64,000 bases of DNA from an uncultured Opitutaceae bacterium (GCA_903890485.1 CAITBM010000013.1:1-64000), one strand, 5' to 3'; shown: positions 1-9,490, counted from the stretch's first letter. Program-made: numbers and translations. Notes: generated by a model from the letters alone, not told the origin.

Positions 1-9
1 GCTCCGGTC

Positions 10-29
10 AGGCCCGCCGAGCCGGGCCT
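10..29. terminator. Weak hairpin at left edge, possible terminator of an upstream gene
   Basis: A 7-bp stem (AGGCCCG with CGGGCCT) closes a 6-base loop. Only two T residues follow, so a rho-independent terminator is not well supported. The gene it would serve lies outside the window. Confidence 0.25.
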
Positions 30-161
30 TCCCTCCGCCAGGGATGGACAACCAGCGTCAGTTGTATCAACATCAACATATCCAGACCGACTCAAAGGGT
101 GACTCGAAAAGGTGGATCCGCTCACTTGAACCGGTGGCGTGCATCTTGCCATGAAGTCCCG

Positions 162-1853
162 ATGAGGCGCGCCGTTCGCGCTCCCGTCATGGCTCTCGTC
201 CTGTCGGGCGCCCTCTCGGCCCGCGGGGCTGACAGCTCCCGGGCGGCCTCCGAGGCCGAGGACACGGTTCGGCTTGAGCCGGTGTTCGTCGAGGCGGCGA
301 GCCTTAATCCCTGGATGTATTTCAGGGTGCCGGGATTCGAGGTCATCTCGCACTGCCCGGATGATTTCAACCGGACGTATGCGCGCGCCCTGGATCGGGC
401 GAACGCGGCGAAGCTCGCGGTCCTGCCCGAGGATTTCTGGGGGAAGCTCGCGACCCCGATGAAGATCATCCTCTACAACCGCGAGCCCGGCCAGGGCGAC
501 GGATTCAACCGGGCCAAGCCGATCGACCTGAGCTGGCTTGCCGGGGACGAGGGCAGCCCGCAGGGGCCGTACTCCATAGTGAAGAGCTACCCCACGGTCG
601 TGGGTGACGGGGACACGTTCATCAACTGCGGCAACTACTGGAGCCTGCTCTCCGACACCAAGGATTTTTACCTAGACCCGGACAGCGAGATCCTCCTTCG
701 GAGCCGGACGCCGCAGCTGCCAGTCTGGTTCGTGGCCGGACTCGTTGGCCCCGGGGGCCTGCTGACCGGCCGGGTGATCGAACCCTCGATCGGGGGAGGG
801 GACACGGTCGTTATCCCCGCGGTCGTCTGGGGCTCCAAGGCGGCGACGGAGGCGATCCTGAAGGATCCGAAGGCCCCGCGGACGGTCCCCGGGCTCAAGG
901 GGTTCTTTGGCGAGGGTGCGGCGGCGGCCGATCCGGTGGGTTGGAATGCCGAGGCGGGCCTTCTCGTGAGGTGGGGGCTCTTCGGGCGGGAAGCTGACGG
1001 AAGCGACCACCGGGAGGGGTTCCTGGGACTCGTGCGGGCGTCCTGCTCGGGGCCCTTGACTGAGGAGCTGTTCAGGAGTTTTCTGTCGAGGGACTTTGCG
1101 CAGGCGGATGCTGAACTGAGGGCCTATGTGACGGCTGCCGTATCCGGCCCGGTGAGGCTTCCCCTCCCGGCGGACCCGTCGGGAGCCGCCGAGATCCGCG
1201 AGGCGACGCCCACGGAGGTTGCCCGGATCGTGGGAGACTGGGGGCGGCTCGAGGGAAAATCCGTTGGCATCCAGAACGTCGCCTACCAGAGGGAATGCCT
1301 TGAGCAGGCGGACCGGCTCTTTGAGCGGATCTACGCCCGGCAGACCAGCGATCCGGATTTCCTCGCGGCCTTCGGGCTCTACGCGCTCCAGGTGGGCGAC
1401 ATGAAGCGGGCGCGGGAGACCCTTGAGGATGCGACGGGAGCCGGGGTCGTCAGGCCCCGGGCCTATGTCGAATTGGCGCGGATTCGCCTGAGGGATGCGC
1501 TCCCCTTTGCCGAGCAGGGGATAGGGGACCTGGGCGAAAAGGACTATCAGGAGATCCTGCGCCTCCTGCGGGCCGCGGAGCGCCAGATGCCCGACCTCCT
1601 CGCGATCTACCAGCTGAGAGCCCACGCCATGGAGCATGCCCCCGCCACCCCCGGCCTCGCCGAGATGGCCGGCCTCGAGAAGGCCGTGGGGCTTTTCCCG
1701 AGGAACGCGCGGCTGGCCTACAAGATCGCCACCCTCTACAAGCGTTTTGGCTACCCGGACGCCGCCTCGCGGGTCATCTCCCGGTCCCTTGCGGTCGCGG
1801 AGGACACGGAATCCCGGACGCTCCTGGGCTCGTTTGTGTCCCGGGACCGGTAG
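162..1853 (+). CDS. Secreted hypothetical protein with C-terminal TPR-like helices
   Basis: No family is recognised with certainty. The chosen ATG gives a 563-residue protein opening with a basic, hydrophobic signal peptide (MRRAVRAPVMALVLSGALSA) and a likely cleavage after ARG or nearby; the longer reading starts at a GTG at position 99 and puts 21 residues before the signal. The middle contains the block NPWMYFRVPGFEVISHC and the phrase KIILYNREP. The last 170 residues (from about LFERIYARQTSDPDFLAAF) look like tetratricopeptide-type helical pairs. There is no HExxH or other obvious catalytic motif. It is followed 130 bases later by a secreted fucosidase on the same strand, so both probably act in the periplasm or outside. 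No clear Shine-Dalgarno sequence precedes the start. Confidence 0.75.
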   Translation: MRRAVRAPVMALVLSGALSARGADSSRAASEAEDTVRLEPVFVEAASLNPWMYFRVPGFEVISHCPDDFNRTYARALDRANAAKLAVLPEDFWGKLATPMKIILYNREPGQGDGFNRAKPIDLSWLAGDEGSPQGPYSIVKSYPTVVGDGDTFINCGNYWSLLSDTKDFYLDPDSEILLRSRTPQLPVWFVAGLVGPGGLLTGRVIEPSIGGGDTVVIPAVVWGSKAATEAILKDPKAPRTVPGLKGFFGEGAAAADPVGWNAEAGLLVRWGLFGREADGSDHREGFLGLVRASCSGPLTEELFRSFLSRDFAQADAELRAYVTAAVSGPVRLPLPADPSGAAEIREATPTEVARIVGDWGRLEGKSVGIQNVAYQRECLEQADRLFERIYARQTSDPDFLAAFGLYALQVGDMKRARETLEDATGAGVVRPRAYVELARIRLRDALPFAEQGIGDLGEKDYQEILRLLRAAERQMPDLLAIYQLRAHAMEHAPATPGLAEMAGLEKAVGLFPRNARLAYKIATLYKRFGYPDAASRVISRSLAVAEDTESRTLLGSFVSRDR

Positions 1854-1983
1854 GGACTCCTTCGCTCCCGGGAAGCTATCCCCTTGTCGGGGACTCCCCA
1901 ATCCTGTCTAAATGCCGGGCGAAGGCCCCGGTTTCTCGTTCGAAGCCGCGCCCCCTTCGCGGAATCCCCAACCCTCCTGCCGC

Positions 1984-3363
1984 ATGCCCATGCTCCCTGT
2001 ATCGCGCCTCCTCAAGCCCCTCGCGGTTGCAGCCTCGCTGCTTCTTTCCGTAATCCCGGCCGCCCGGGCCGGCGCCGCGGACCCCGCCCCGGACCGCATG
2101 CAATGGTTCCGCGACGCCAAGCTGGGAATCTTCATCCATTGGGGGATCTATTCCCACGGGGTCGGGAGCGAGTCCTGGGCCTTCCACAATGGCGACACGA
2201 CCTATGAGGCCTACATGTCCCAGGCCGGGACCTTCACCGCCTCGGCCTACCACCCCGAGGAATGGGCCCGGCTTTTCTCGGAGGCAGGGGCGCGCTATGC
2301 GGTCCTCACGAGCAAGCACCACGACGGCTTCGCCCTCTGGGACACGAAACTCTCCAAGTTGAACGCCAAGGACGGCTCGCCCGCCGGCCGCGACCTGATC
2401 GGCCCGTACTGCGAGGCGCTCAGGAAGGAGGGCCTCAAGGTCGGCCTGTATTTTTCCAACCTGGACTGGTCTCACCCGGACTATGCGAGCGTCCTGCCCC
2501 CGGTAGCCGACCGCTCGGATCCCCAGTTCAAGAACCGCTTCGGCTACCCGCAGGGCCCGGAAAACCCAGAGGCGTGGACGCGGTTCCTGGCGTTCCACCG
2601 CGGGCAATTGAGGGAGCTCGAGAGCCGGTTCAAGCCCGACCTGATCTGGTTTGACGGGGATTGGGAGAGGACGGAGGGCCAGTGGCAGTTCAAGGAGCTC
2701 CGGCAGCAGCTGCTCGAATGGAACCCGGACGGGATCGTGAACGGGCGCATCGGAAAGTACGGCGACTACCTGACCCCGGAGCAGTATATCCCCCTGGTCC
2801 CGCCGCCCTCGGTCTGGGAGCTCTGCGCCACGGTGAACGACTCCTGGGGTTACCAGATCAAGGACCACAACTTCAAGAGCGTCCGGCAGGTTGTCCGCAT
2901 GCTCGCGGAGTGCGCGGGGATGGGGGGAAACCTGCTCCTGGACGTCGGTCCGAGGAGCGACGGCTCAATCCCCGATGAGGACGTCCAGGTGCTCAGGGGC
3001 CTGGGCCGCTGGACGCACAAGCACGCCGAGGCCCTCTATGGCACGGTTGCCGGACTTCCCGGGGGCTATTTTTACGGGGCCACCACGCTCAGCAAGTCCC
3101 GCGACACCCTCTACCTGTTCTGCTTTGACCGGCCCAACGGCCAGGTCGCCGTCAAGGGCATCCGAAACCCGGTCCTGCGCGTGAGCGTGGTGGGCGGCCC
3201 GGAGCTCCCCTCGAGAAAAATCGGCGGCGCCGAATGGATGCGGATGCCCGGGGTCCTCTGGATCGACGTTCCGGAGTCGGCCCTCGATTCCGAAGCGACG
3301 GTGATCAAGGTGGAGCTAAAGGGCCCGCTCGACCTGGCGACCGAGCCCGAGCGCAAGGGCTAG
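1984..3363 (+). CDS. Secreted alpha-L-fucosidase, GH29 family
   Basis: Hydrolyses alpha-linked L-fucose from glycans with retention of configuration. The catalytic domain starts soon after the signal peptide with FRDAKLGIFIHWGIYS and KHHDGFALW, both typical of GH29, and the nucleophile region reads LIWFDGDWE; the Asp of WFDG is residue 224 from the chosen start. The start at 1984 places a hydrophobic signal peptide (LLKPLAVAASLLLSVIPAARA) at the N-terminus; a longer reading from 1912 adds 24 residues lacking any family match. At 459 residues the length is normal for a GH29 enzyme with a short C-terminal beta domain (from about residue 340). Role inferred: breakdown of fucose-containing polysaccharides or glycoproteins outside the cytoplasm. 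Confidence 0.93.
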   Translation: MPMLPVSRLLKPLAVAASLLLSVIPAARAGAADPAPDRMQWFRDAKLGIFIHWGIYSHGVGSESWAFHNGDTTYEAYMSQAGTFTASAYHPEEWARLFSEAGARYAVLTSKHHDGFALWDTKLSKLNAKDGSPAGRDLIGPYCEALRKEGLKVGLYFSNLDWSHPDYASVLPPVADRSDPQFKNRFGYPQGPENPEAWTRFLAFHRGQLRELESRFKPDLIWFDGDWERTEGQWQFKELRQQLLEWNPDGIVNGRIGKYGDYLTPEQYIPLVPPPSVWELCATVNDSWGYQIKDHNFKSVRQVVRMLAECAGMGGNLLLDVGPRSDGSIPDEDVQVLRGLGRWTHKHAEALYGTVAGLPGGYFYGATTLSKSRDTLYLFCFDRPNGQVAVKGIRNPVLRVSVVGGPELPSRKIGGAEWMRMPGVLWIDVPESALDSEATVIKVELKGPLDLATEPERKG

Positions 3364-3369
3364 TCGTCC

Positions 3370-4743
3370 TCACCCCGCAGCCGGCGGGCCCACTGCGTGG
3401 GCCCGGCTCCGCTCGGCGTACGCGATCCAACGCCTGGACCTCCACCGGCGCTGCATGAGGAGACCGCGCAGCCATTCGTCGGAGAGCATCGCGATCCAGA
3501 CCCCCACCAGGCCGAGCCCGAGCTTCAGGCCGAGGAACCAGGCGAGCGGCACCCAGACCAGCCACATCGACAGAACAGCCATCTGGATCGGGAAGCCGAC
3601 GTCGCCGGTCGCGCGGAGCGAGCTGATGACGATCACGTTGAAGACGCGCCCGGGTTCCAGGATGACGCCGATCCACAGCAGGACGACCCCGCCCGTGATG
3701 ATGGCCTGGTCGTGGGTGAACTGGCTGAGGAGGAGGTGGCCCGCGAGGGCCAGGAGAAGCATCGCCGCAGTCACGATCACCAGTCCCGTGCGCAGGCTCG
3801 AGAGGAGCCGGTGGTAGGCCTCCTCAAACATGCCTGCACCCACCAGGTGACCGATCAGGATCTCGGTGCCGAGGCCGATCGAGAAGCTGAAGAGCATCGC
3901 CATCCTCTGGATCTGGAGCGTGTAGGACTGGATCGCCAGGCTCTGGCTGCCCATCCTGGCGACGAAGGTGGTGACCAGCAGGAAGGCCGTCCAGTAGGTC
4001 ATCTGCTCCCCTGCGGCGGGCAGCCCGATATGGAGGATCCGCCTGACCTTGCCCCATTGGATGGAGACGAAGTCCCAGGCCCTCAGGCGCAGGTGAATCC
4101 GGTAGTCGAGGAGGATCCACAGGGCGACGCACGCCGCGCACCGGCTCACGATCCCGGAAAGGGCGACCCCGAGGACCCCCATCGGCGGGCATCCGAAGAG
4201 CCCGAAGAGGGTGACGGAGTTGCCGATCACGTTCAGGACGTTCTGGCCCAGGGTGACCAGCATCGCGTCCCGGGTGTGGTGGTGGGCCCGGAGGACGGCG
4301 GCGATCGAGATGTTCATGGACTCCATGAAGAGCGTCCCCCCCATGAGAGTGAGGAAGGGGAGCGCGTACTCCATCAGGCTGCCCGGCAGCTGCATGAGGT
4401 GGAGCATCGGGAGCGCCAGGAAGTAGACCGCGGCGCTAAAGCCCGCGCCGAGCCAGGTGTTGACCGCGATCGCATTGGAGGCGATCGAGTCGGCGCCGGC
4501 CCGGTCCCTGGCCCCCAGGTGGTGGGTGATGACCACGCTTGTCCCGATCCCGATGAAGTTAAACGCGATAAGGAAGAAGACGAGGACCTGGTTGGAGACC
4601 CCGAGGGCGGCCACCGCGCCGTCGGAGACGTGGCTCACCATGAACGTGTCGACGGTCCCGATCATCATGCGCAGGGTCTGCTCGACAAAGATGGGCCAGG
4701 CTATGGCAAGGAGGCCCTGCTGGGCTGGGGGATTCGGGGACAT
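3370..4743 (-). CDS. MATE family multidrug/Na+ efflux transporter
   Basis: A 457-residue inner-membrane protein with about twelve hydrophobic segments and the two-fold internal repeat expected of the MATE family. It opens with AIAWPIFVEQTLRMMIGTVDTFMV, the usual first-helix pattern of these exporters (helix 1 of the N-lobe), and the second lobe starts near LHIGLPAAGEQMTYW, a recognisable repeat of the same pattern. Such proteins expel cationic drugs or metabolites by Na+ or H+ antiport; the substrate cannot be told from sequence. It converges on the fucosidase gene with only 6 bases between stop codons and stands alone as a single-gene unit. Confidence 0.93.
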   Translation of the reverse strand: MSPNPPAQQGLLAIAWPIFVEQTLRMMIGTVDTFMVSHVSDGAVAALGVSNQVLVFFLIAFNFIGIGTSVVITHHLGARDRAGADSIASNAIAVNTWLGAGFSAAVYFLALPMLHLMQLPGSLMEYALPFLTLMGGTLFMESMNISIAAVLRAHHHTRDAMLVTLGQNVLNVIGNSVTLFGLFGCPPMGVLGVALSGIVSRCAACVALWILLDYRIHLRLRAWDFVSIQWGKVRRILHIGLPAAGEQMTYWTAFLLVTTFVARMGSQSLAIQSYTLQIQRMAMLFSFSIGLGTEILIGHLVGAGMFEEAYHRLLSSLRTGLVIVTAAMLLLALAGHLLLSQFTHDQAIITGGVVLLWIGVILEPGRVFNVIVISSLRATGDVGFPIQMAVLSMWLVWVPLAWFLGLKLGLGLVGVWIAMLSDEWLRGLLMQRRWRSRRWIAYAERSRAHAVGPPAAG

Positions 4744-4857
4744 CGGTTGGGGAAGCGTGCATACGCGCGCGGTTCCGGGCCGATGTCAATCGGAGTTAGG
4801 GGGCGAGGGGATTGCGTTGGCCAGGGGCCCGAAAGCTGCTTATCGAAGCCCACTCTG

Positions 4858-5913
4858 ATGACCCGACGCTATAGTCTTCTTGGCCTCGCCCTTTTCTTTG
4901 CCGCCCTCCTGCCGCAGCGGGCCGCTGGAGCCCCGGTCCAGGTGAAGGTCGTGGTGGTGGCCATGTTCGAGGCGGGGGAGGATACCGGGGATGTCCCGGG
5001 GGAATTCCAGTACTGGGTCGAGCGCGAGAAGCTCGACCGCGCCTGGGACTTCCCGCAGGGGGAACGCCGCCTAAGGTCCACGCCGGACGGGAGTATCCTG
5101 GGCGTCGTGACCGGGGTGGGCACGATCCACAGCGCCGCGACCATCATGGCCCTGGGACTGGACCCCCGGTTCGACCTCTCGCACGCCTACTGGGTCGTTG
5201 CCGGGATCGCGGGGGCCAATCCCAATGTGATGGCGCTCGGGTCGGCCGCATGGGCGGAATGGATCGTCGACGGTGACCTCGGCCACGAGATCGACGCCCG
5301 GGAGATGCCTGCCGGCTGGGAGACCGGGCACCTGCCGCTGCGCAAGAAGCTTCCCTACGAGACCCCGATGGTGGCCCCCGAGGGTCAGGTCTTCCACCTG
5401 GACCCGGCGCTTGTGGATTGGGCCTACCGGCTGACGCGGGACACCGTGCTCGCCGACAGCGAGCCCCTGGCCCGGCACCGCGCGCTCTACGCCGGCTACC
5501 CTGCGGCCCAGAAGCCACCCTCGGTGATCAAGGGCGACAACCTCGCATCCATGAACTACTGGCATGGCCGGCAGATGAACGCCTGGGCGGAGGCCTGGGT
5601 GAAGTACTACACGGGAGGGAAGGGCACCTTTGCGACCAGCGCCATGGAGGACACGGGCACCGTCCAGAGCATCACCTGGCTCGCCCGGGCCGGGAGGGCG
5701 GACGCCAGCCGGGTTCTCGTCCTGAGGACGGCGTCCAACTTCGACATGCAGTGGGAGGGAGCAACCGCGATCGAGAGCCTCTCGGGGGAGAGCCTCTCAA
5801 AGGGGTACTCGGCCTACCTGCCGTCGCTCGAGGCGGCGTACCGGGTGGGAAGCCGCGTTGTGCACGAGCTCGTCGGCGGCTGGGCCGTCTACGAGAAGAC
5901 GCCGCCCCGCTAG
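4858..5913 (+). CDS. Secreted purine nucleoside permease (NUP) family protein
   Basis: A 351-residue protein of the NUP family (founder: Candida albicans purine nucleoside permease). It has a signal peptide (YSLLGLALFFAALLPQRAAG) and the family motifs VVVAMFEAGEDTGDVPGEFQYW near the N-terminus, WVVAGIAGANPN, and ATSAMEDTGT. The fold is related to nucleoside phosphorylases, so bacterial members may act as periplasmic nucleoside-binding or cleaving enzymes rather than membrane permeases; it has no membrane helices after the signal. The start is the ATG at 4858; the open frame continues back to 3397 but that part is only the reverse of the MATE gene. It converges on acetolactate synthase with 16 bases between stops. 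Confidence 0.87.
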   Translation: MTRRYSLLGLALFFAALLPQRAAGAPVQVKVVVVAMFEAGEDTGDVPGEFQYWVEREKLDRAWDFPQGERRLRSTPDGSILGVVTGVGTIHSAATIMALGLDPRFDLSHAYWVVAGIAGANPNVMALGSAAWAEWIVDGDLGHEIDAREMPAGWETGHLPLRKKLPYETPMVAPEGQVFHLDPALVDWAYRLTRDTVLADSEPLARHRALYAGYPAAQKPPSVIKGDNLASMNYWHGRQMNAWAEAWVKYYTGGKGTFATSAMEDTGTVQSITWLARAGRADASRVLVLRTASNFDMQWEGATAIESLSGESLSKGYSAYLPSLEAAYRVGSRVVHELVGGWAVYEKTPPR

Positions 5914-5929
5914 GGGCGGCACGGGCGCG

Positions 5930-7705
5930 CTACTTCAGGAGCATGTCCTTCACCGTCTTGCCAGCGGGGATCATGGGAAGCACGTGCTCGGTGTACGGGA
6001 CCACGACGTCCAGGACGAACGGGCCGTCGCAGTCGAGCATCTCCTGGATCGCCGAGCGCAGCTCGCTCTTCTTGATCACGCGCCGTCCCTTGACGCCGTA
6101 GCCCTCCGCGATCTTCACGAAGTCGGGGTAGAGGGCGTCGGGGTTCTCGGGGCTGCCCACGTTGTTCTCGTCGCCGAGGATCGTGTTGCCGCGGACGCTG
6201 CCGTAGAAGCGGTCCTCCCACTGGACAACCATGCCCAGGTGCTGGTTGTTGAGGATCATCGCCTTCGCCGCGATCTTCTCGATGTGGGCGGTGGCGAGCT
6301 CCTGGATGTTCATCGCAAAGGAACCGTCCCCGTCGATGTCGATCACCTGCTTGTCCGGGCACGCCACCTTGGCGCCAAGCGCCGCCGGGTAGCCGAAGCC
6401 CATGGCGCCCAGCCCCAGGGAGCTGATGTAGCGCCTCGGCTCGTCGAAGCGGTAGAACTGCGCGGCCCACATCTGGTGCTGGCCGACGCCGGTGACGACG
6501 ATCGCGTCGCCCTTGGTGAGCTCGTAGAGGACCTTCACGGCCTCCTGCGGCTGGATGTGCTTGTTCGGCTCGTAGCTGAACGGGTGCTCCTTCTTCCACT
6601 TCGCGAGCTGAGCATGCCAGGCGGAGGTGTCCGGGGGCGTGAACTTGGAGGCCTTCGCGAGCTCGTTCAGGCGCCCGAGGGCGTACTTCACGTCGGAGAC
6701 GAGCGCCATCGAGACGCGCTTGTTCTTGTTGTGCTCGGAGGCGTCGATGTCGATGTGGACGATCGTCGCCTGCGCCGCGAACTTGCGGGTGTCGCCTGTG
6801 ATCCGGTCGTCGAAGCGGGCGCCCACCACGAGGAGGAAGTCGGCCTCGTCGACCGCCCAGTTGCCGTAGGCGGCCCCGTGCATGCCGAACCACTGGAGGG
6901 AGAGGGGGTCAGTCTCGGGGAAGGCCCCGACGCCCATCAGCGTCGTCGCGACCGCGATGTTGGCCTTCCTGGCGAAGGCGCGCAGCTCGGCCTCGGCGCC
7001 GGCCGAGATGATGCCGCCGCCGGCGTAGATCACCGGCTTCTTCGCGGCGCCTGCGAGCGCGAGCACCTTCCGCAGGCTCTCGTCGTCCGCTTGGTGCACC
7101 TCGGAGAGGATCGGGTTCCTGAACTCGACCGTCGCCGGGAACACCGGCTTGAACTTCGCCTGCTGGACGTCCTTCGGGATGTCGATCACGATCGGGCCCG
7201 GCCTGCCGCTGCGGGCCAGGTGGAAGGCCTCCTTCATGATCTTCGGCAGCTCGTTCACGTCCATCACGAGGTAGGAATGCTTCACGATCGGCAGCGTCAT
7301 CCCGAAGAAATCGGTCTCCTGGAATGCCATCTTCCCGATGAATTCCTTTTTCACCTGGCCGGTGATCGCGACCAGGGGGATCGAGTCCATGTACGCGTCG
7401 GCAAGCGCCGAGACCAGGTTCGTGGCGCCCGGGCCGCTGGTCGCCATGCACACCCCCACCTTGCCGGTGGCGCGCGCATAGCCCTCGGCGGCGAAGGATC
7501 CGCCCTGCTCATGGCGGGGCAGGATGACGCGGATCTTGTCGGTCCTGGCGAGCGACTGGTGGAGCTCCTGCGAGGCGCCACCCGGGTACGCGAAGATGAC
7601 GTCAACCCCTTCGCGGATCAGGCACGCGACGACGGCGTCGGAGCCCTTCATTTCGGGGCCGATGTCGGCCTTTGGAAACGGCGTGGGTGAGGCGTGTGTC
7701 TTCAT
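5930..7705 (-). CDS. ilvB: Acetolactate synthase large (catalytic) subunit
   Basis: Thiamine-diphosphate enzyme that condenses two pyruvates, or pyruvate with 2-oxobutyrate, in the first shared step of valine, leucine and isoleucine synthesis. At 591 residues it has the usual three domains: N-terminal PYR domain with the catalytic Glu in [15 protein letters not shown], central FAD-type domain, and C-terminal PP domain with the diphosphate motif [19 protein letters not shown] ending at [12 protein letters not shown]-dependent acetohydroxyacid synthase rather than a catabolic ALS is suggested by the full-length central domain and the EDRFY region. No small regulatory subunit (ilvN) lies next to it, which is unusual; it is a monocistronic gene here. 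Confidence 0.95.
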   Translation of the reverse strand: MKTHASPTPFPKADIGPEMKGSDAVVACLIREGVDVIFAYPGGASQELHQSLARTDKIRVILPRHEQGGSFAAEGYARATGKVGVCMATSGPGATNLVSALADAYMDSIPLVAITGQVKKEFIGKMAFQETDFFGMTLPIVKHSYLVMDVNELPKIMKEAFHLARSGRPGPIVIDIPKDVQQAKFKPVFPATVEFRNPILSEVHQADDESLRKVLALAGAAKKPVIYAGGGIISAGAEAELRAFARKANIAVATTLMGVGAFPETDPLSLQWFGMHGAAYGNWAVDEADFLLVVGARFDDRITGDTRKFAAQATIVHIDIDASEHNKNKRVSMALVSDVKYALGRLNELAKASKFTPPDTSAWHAQLAKWKKEHPFSYEPNKHIQPQEAVKVLYELTKGDAIVVTGVGQHQMWAAQFYRFDEPRRYISSLGLGAMGFGYPAALGAKVACPDKQVIDIDGDGSFAMNIQELATAHIEKIAAKAMILNNQHLGMVVQWEDRFYGSVRGNTILGDENNVGSPENPDALYPDFVKIAEGYGVKGRRVIKKSELRSAIQEMLDCDGPFVLDVVVPYTEHVLPMIPAGKTVKDMLLK

Positions 7706-7798
7706 GGCGGGTTGCTTTGTAAAAAGCCCTCTATCGGAATAGAATCGGGCGATCGAGGCAAGCCTCCTGAATGGCCCTTCCCTCGGCGAGAATGCACC

Positions 7799-8188
7799 CT
7801 AGGGTGCTGTGACGTGTGCCGGGGCGCCTGCAAGTTTCCTGCGCTCCACCAGGAACTGCTCCATCTCCTTTGCGGTCGACTCAAAGAGAAGGTGAAAGCG
7901 CACGGCAAAGGTCTCCCAGTGGGTGAATTGACCGCTCCTGAGCAGCGAGCGTTCCCTTTGGCATAATCCGACCAGCCGAGCCCATCCCAGGCTAGAAAAA
8001 CAACCGATGAAGCCGTGGAGCAATCCTTCGATCTCCTTGGGGTCCTTTGCCAGGCAAACCCGGGCCAGTCGGACCTCGCGGGTCCGGACGTCGATGCGGG
8101 CCGCATCGAGGAGCTGCTCCAGGAAGTCGAGGGACGCGAGGGAGCGTCCTTCGCCCAGGATCTCGTCCAGGTGCCCAGGGTCTGACAT
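7799..8188 (-). CDS. Small HPt (histidine phosphotransfer) domain protein
   Basis: A 129-residue helical protein. The segment LLHGFIGCFSSLGWARL matches the HPt core (pattern HxxxG then LG then L), so the His at about residue 56 is the likely phosphorylation site; the Lys usually found three residues after the His is replaced by Ile, which weakens the match. The start is the ATG at 8188; the open frame runs further back without family sense. Immediately upstream lies the first 25 or so residues of a receiver domain in another frame, so the gene may be the surviving end of a larger hybrid phosphorelay protein. A typical SD sequence is lacking (AGGAGG sits about 28 bases upstream). Confidence 0.55.
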   Translation of the reverse strand: MSDPGHLDEILGEGRSLASLDFLEQLLDAARIDVRTREVRLARVCLAKDPKEIEGLLHGFIGCFSSLGWARLVGLCQRERSLLRSGQFTHWETFAVRFHLLFESTAKEMEQFLVERRKLAGAPAHVTAP

Positions 8189-8295
8189 GGGGACGCCGGA
8201 CTGGAGCCGTGCCGCCTCCTTAGCCGTACGCTGTCGCGCACGATATCGTGATCGTCGATCACGAGGATGCGGTGTTGCTTGGGTTGGGTTTCCAT
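8189..8295 (-). pseudogene. Truncated response regulator receiver domain (5-prime stub)
   Basis: From the ATG at 8295 the frame reads METQPKQHRILVIDDHDIVR, a textbook receiver-domain beginning with the acidic pair DD, followed by DSVRL. After that the receiver pattern is lost: no phosphoacceptor Asp, Thr/Ser or Lys positions follow and the reading becomes Arg/Ser/Pro-rich low-sense sequence. Most of the domain therefore appears to be deleted or shifted, with the junction near 8225-8235 just before the HPt reading frame. Interpretation as a decayed gene is inference. Confidence 0.5.
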
Positions 8296-8686
8296 GGCCG
8301 ATCCTAATCCAGAAGCGGGCGGGTTGTGCACCGCGTCCCATTGCTTCGTCCGGCGTGGATTGAGCCGGACCCATTGAAATACAAAATGTCAGGCAGTTTT
8401 ATGAATGCCACTCTTGCACCTTATCCTCAAGTGTCGAGTGCAGCACGTCATTTATTGCCCTAGTTGGAGTATATATTGTTGCAGCGTAGTATATTTGTAC
8501 AGGTGTCTGCCCTCAGTCCCTGGTGGTGCGTGCCTTCGGGCGTCTCGTCAGGAATTGGACTTAGGCCAATCCACGGTGCTCTGTGGCCCGTCGCGGTCTT
8601 TCGTGGGATTGCGATCAGGCGTGGGCTTGCAAAAGGCACCGACGTTTAGGATTGGCGCCTGGCCCTCAAAGCCAGTTGCTTGGGGT
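8296..8686. other. Gap with AT-rich block and possible structured RNA
   Basis: About 390 bases without a convincing gene. The part at 8450-8500 is much richer in A and T than its surroundings and contains TATATT twice (8472-8477, 8490-8495), resembling -10 elements, though no good -35 partner is seen. The following 180 bases hold several local inverted repeats, e.g. ATTGG/CCAAT near 8555 and GCCCGTCGC with GCGAT...GTGGGC at about 8590-8630. A non-coding RNA (for instance 6S-like, about 180 nt) is possible but neither SRP RNA, tmRNA nor RNase P motifs are present. Confidence 0.3.
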
Positions 8687-9490
8687 GTGCTTAAGCTTCT
8701 GTTTATCGGTGACATCGTGGGAAAACCCGGGAGGGAGATCGTCGAGGACCGAGTCCCGCGCCTCAGGCGGGAATTGGGCGTCGATTTCGTGATCGCCAAC
8801 GGGGAAAACTCGGCGGCGGGCAGCGGCATCACCGCCACGATTGCCCGCTCGCTCCTGGACTCGGGGGTCGACGCCATCACGCTCGGGGACCACGTGTGGG
8901 ACCAGCGGGGATGGGAGAACGACATCGGCCAGATTGACCGTGTCTGCCGCCCTGCGAACCTCCCGGCGGCGTGCCCCGGATGGGATCACGTCGTCATTTC
9001 TGCCAGGGGGTTCCGCGTGGCGGTCTTCACGGTGCTGGGCCGCCAGTACATGAACATGAAGGCCGAGGATCCCTTCGCTTGCGCGGACCGGATGATCGAG
9101 CGTCTTAAGGGACAGTCCGATGCGATCATCGTGGAAATCCACGCCGAGGCGACGAGCGAGAAGCAGGCGCTCGGTTGGCACCTGGACGGGCGGGTGACCG
9201 CGGTCCTCGGGACCCATACGCATGTGCCCACGGCGGATGCGCGCGTGCTCCCGAAGGGAACCGCCTTCATGTGCGATGTCGGGATGAGCGGGCCCTATGC
9301 GAGCGTCCTCGGCCGCGAGGTGGCCCCGGTGATCTCGCGCTTCATGGACGGGATGCCCAAGCGCTTTGAGGTTGCCACCGGCGACGTGCGCATGTCCGCC
9401 GCCCTGGTCGACATCGATCCCTCGATGGCAACGGCCACGAGGATCGAGCTGGTGACCGAGAGGCGCGATCCCGCCCCGGTCAAGACTTGA
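8687..9490 (+). CDS. YmdB-like metallophosphoesterase (TIGR00282 family)
   Basis: A 267-residue dinuclear-metal phosphodiesterase of the family whose Bacillus member YmdB hydrolyses 2',3'-cyclic nucleotides. Metal-binding motifs are visible in order: FIGDIVGKPG at the N-terminus, ANGENSA, GDHVWDQ, VEIHAEATSEK, GTHTHVPTAD and CDVGMSGPY. The start is taken as GTG at 8687 because family members begin two or three residues before LLFIGDIVG; the open frame extends to 8405 but that stretch has no family similarity and overlaps the AT-rich gap. Cytoplasmic; role probably in signalling or RNA 3-prime end processing. It converges on accA, the two stops overlapping by about ten bases (9480-9490). Confidence 0.9.
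   Translation: MLKLLFIGDIVGKPGREIVEDRVPRLRRELGVDFVIANGENSAAGSGITATIARSLLDSGVDAITLGDHVWDQRGWENDIGQIDRVCRPANLPAACPGWDHVVISARGFRVAVFTVLGRQYMNMKAEDPFACADRMIERLKGQSDAIIVEIHAEATSEKQALGWHLDGRVTAVLGTHTHVPTADARVLPKGTAFMCDVGMSGPYASVLGREVAPVISRFMDGMPKRFEVATGDVRMSAALVDIDPSMATATRIELVTERRDPAPVKT

Noticed and set aside
3397-4857. Long N-terminal extension of the nucleoside permease frame
   Set aside because: It is the exact reverse of the MATE gene, charged and with no family sense; the signal peptide begins at 4858.
8405-8686. 94-residue extension before the YmdB-like start
   Set aside because: Cys/Tyr/Arg-rich, not family-like, and covers the AT-rich gap.
8496-8690. SRP RNA, tmRNA or RNase P RNA
   Set aside because: Their conserved core sequences are absent; only a vague structured-RNA possibility remains.
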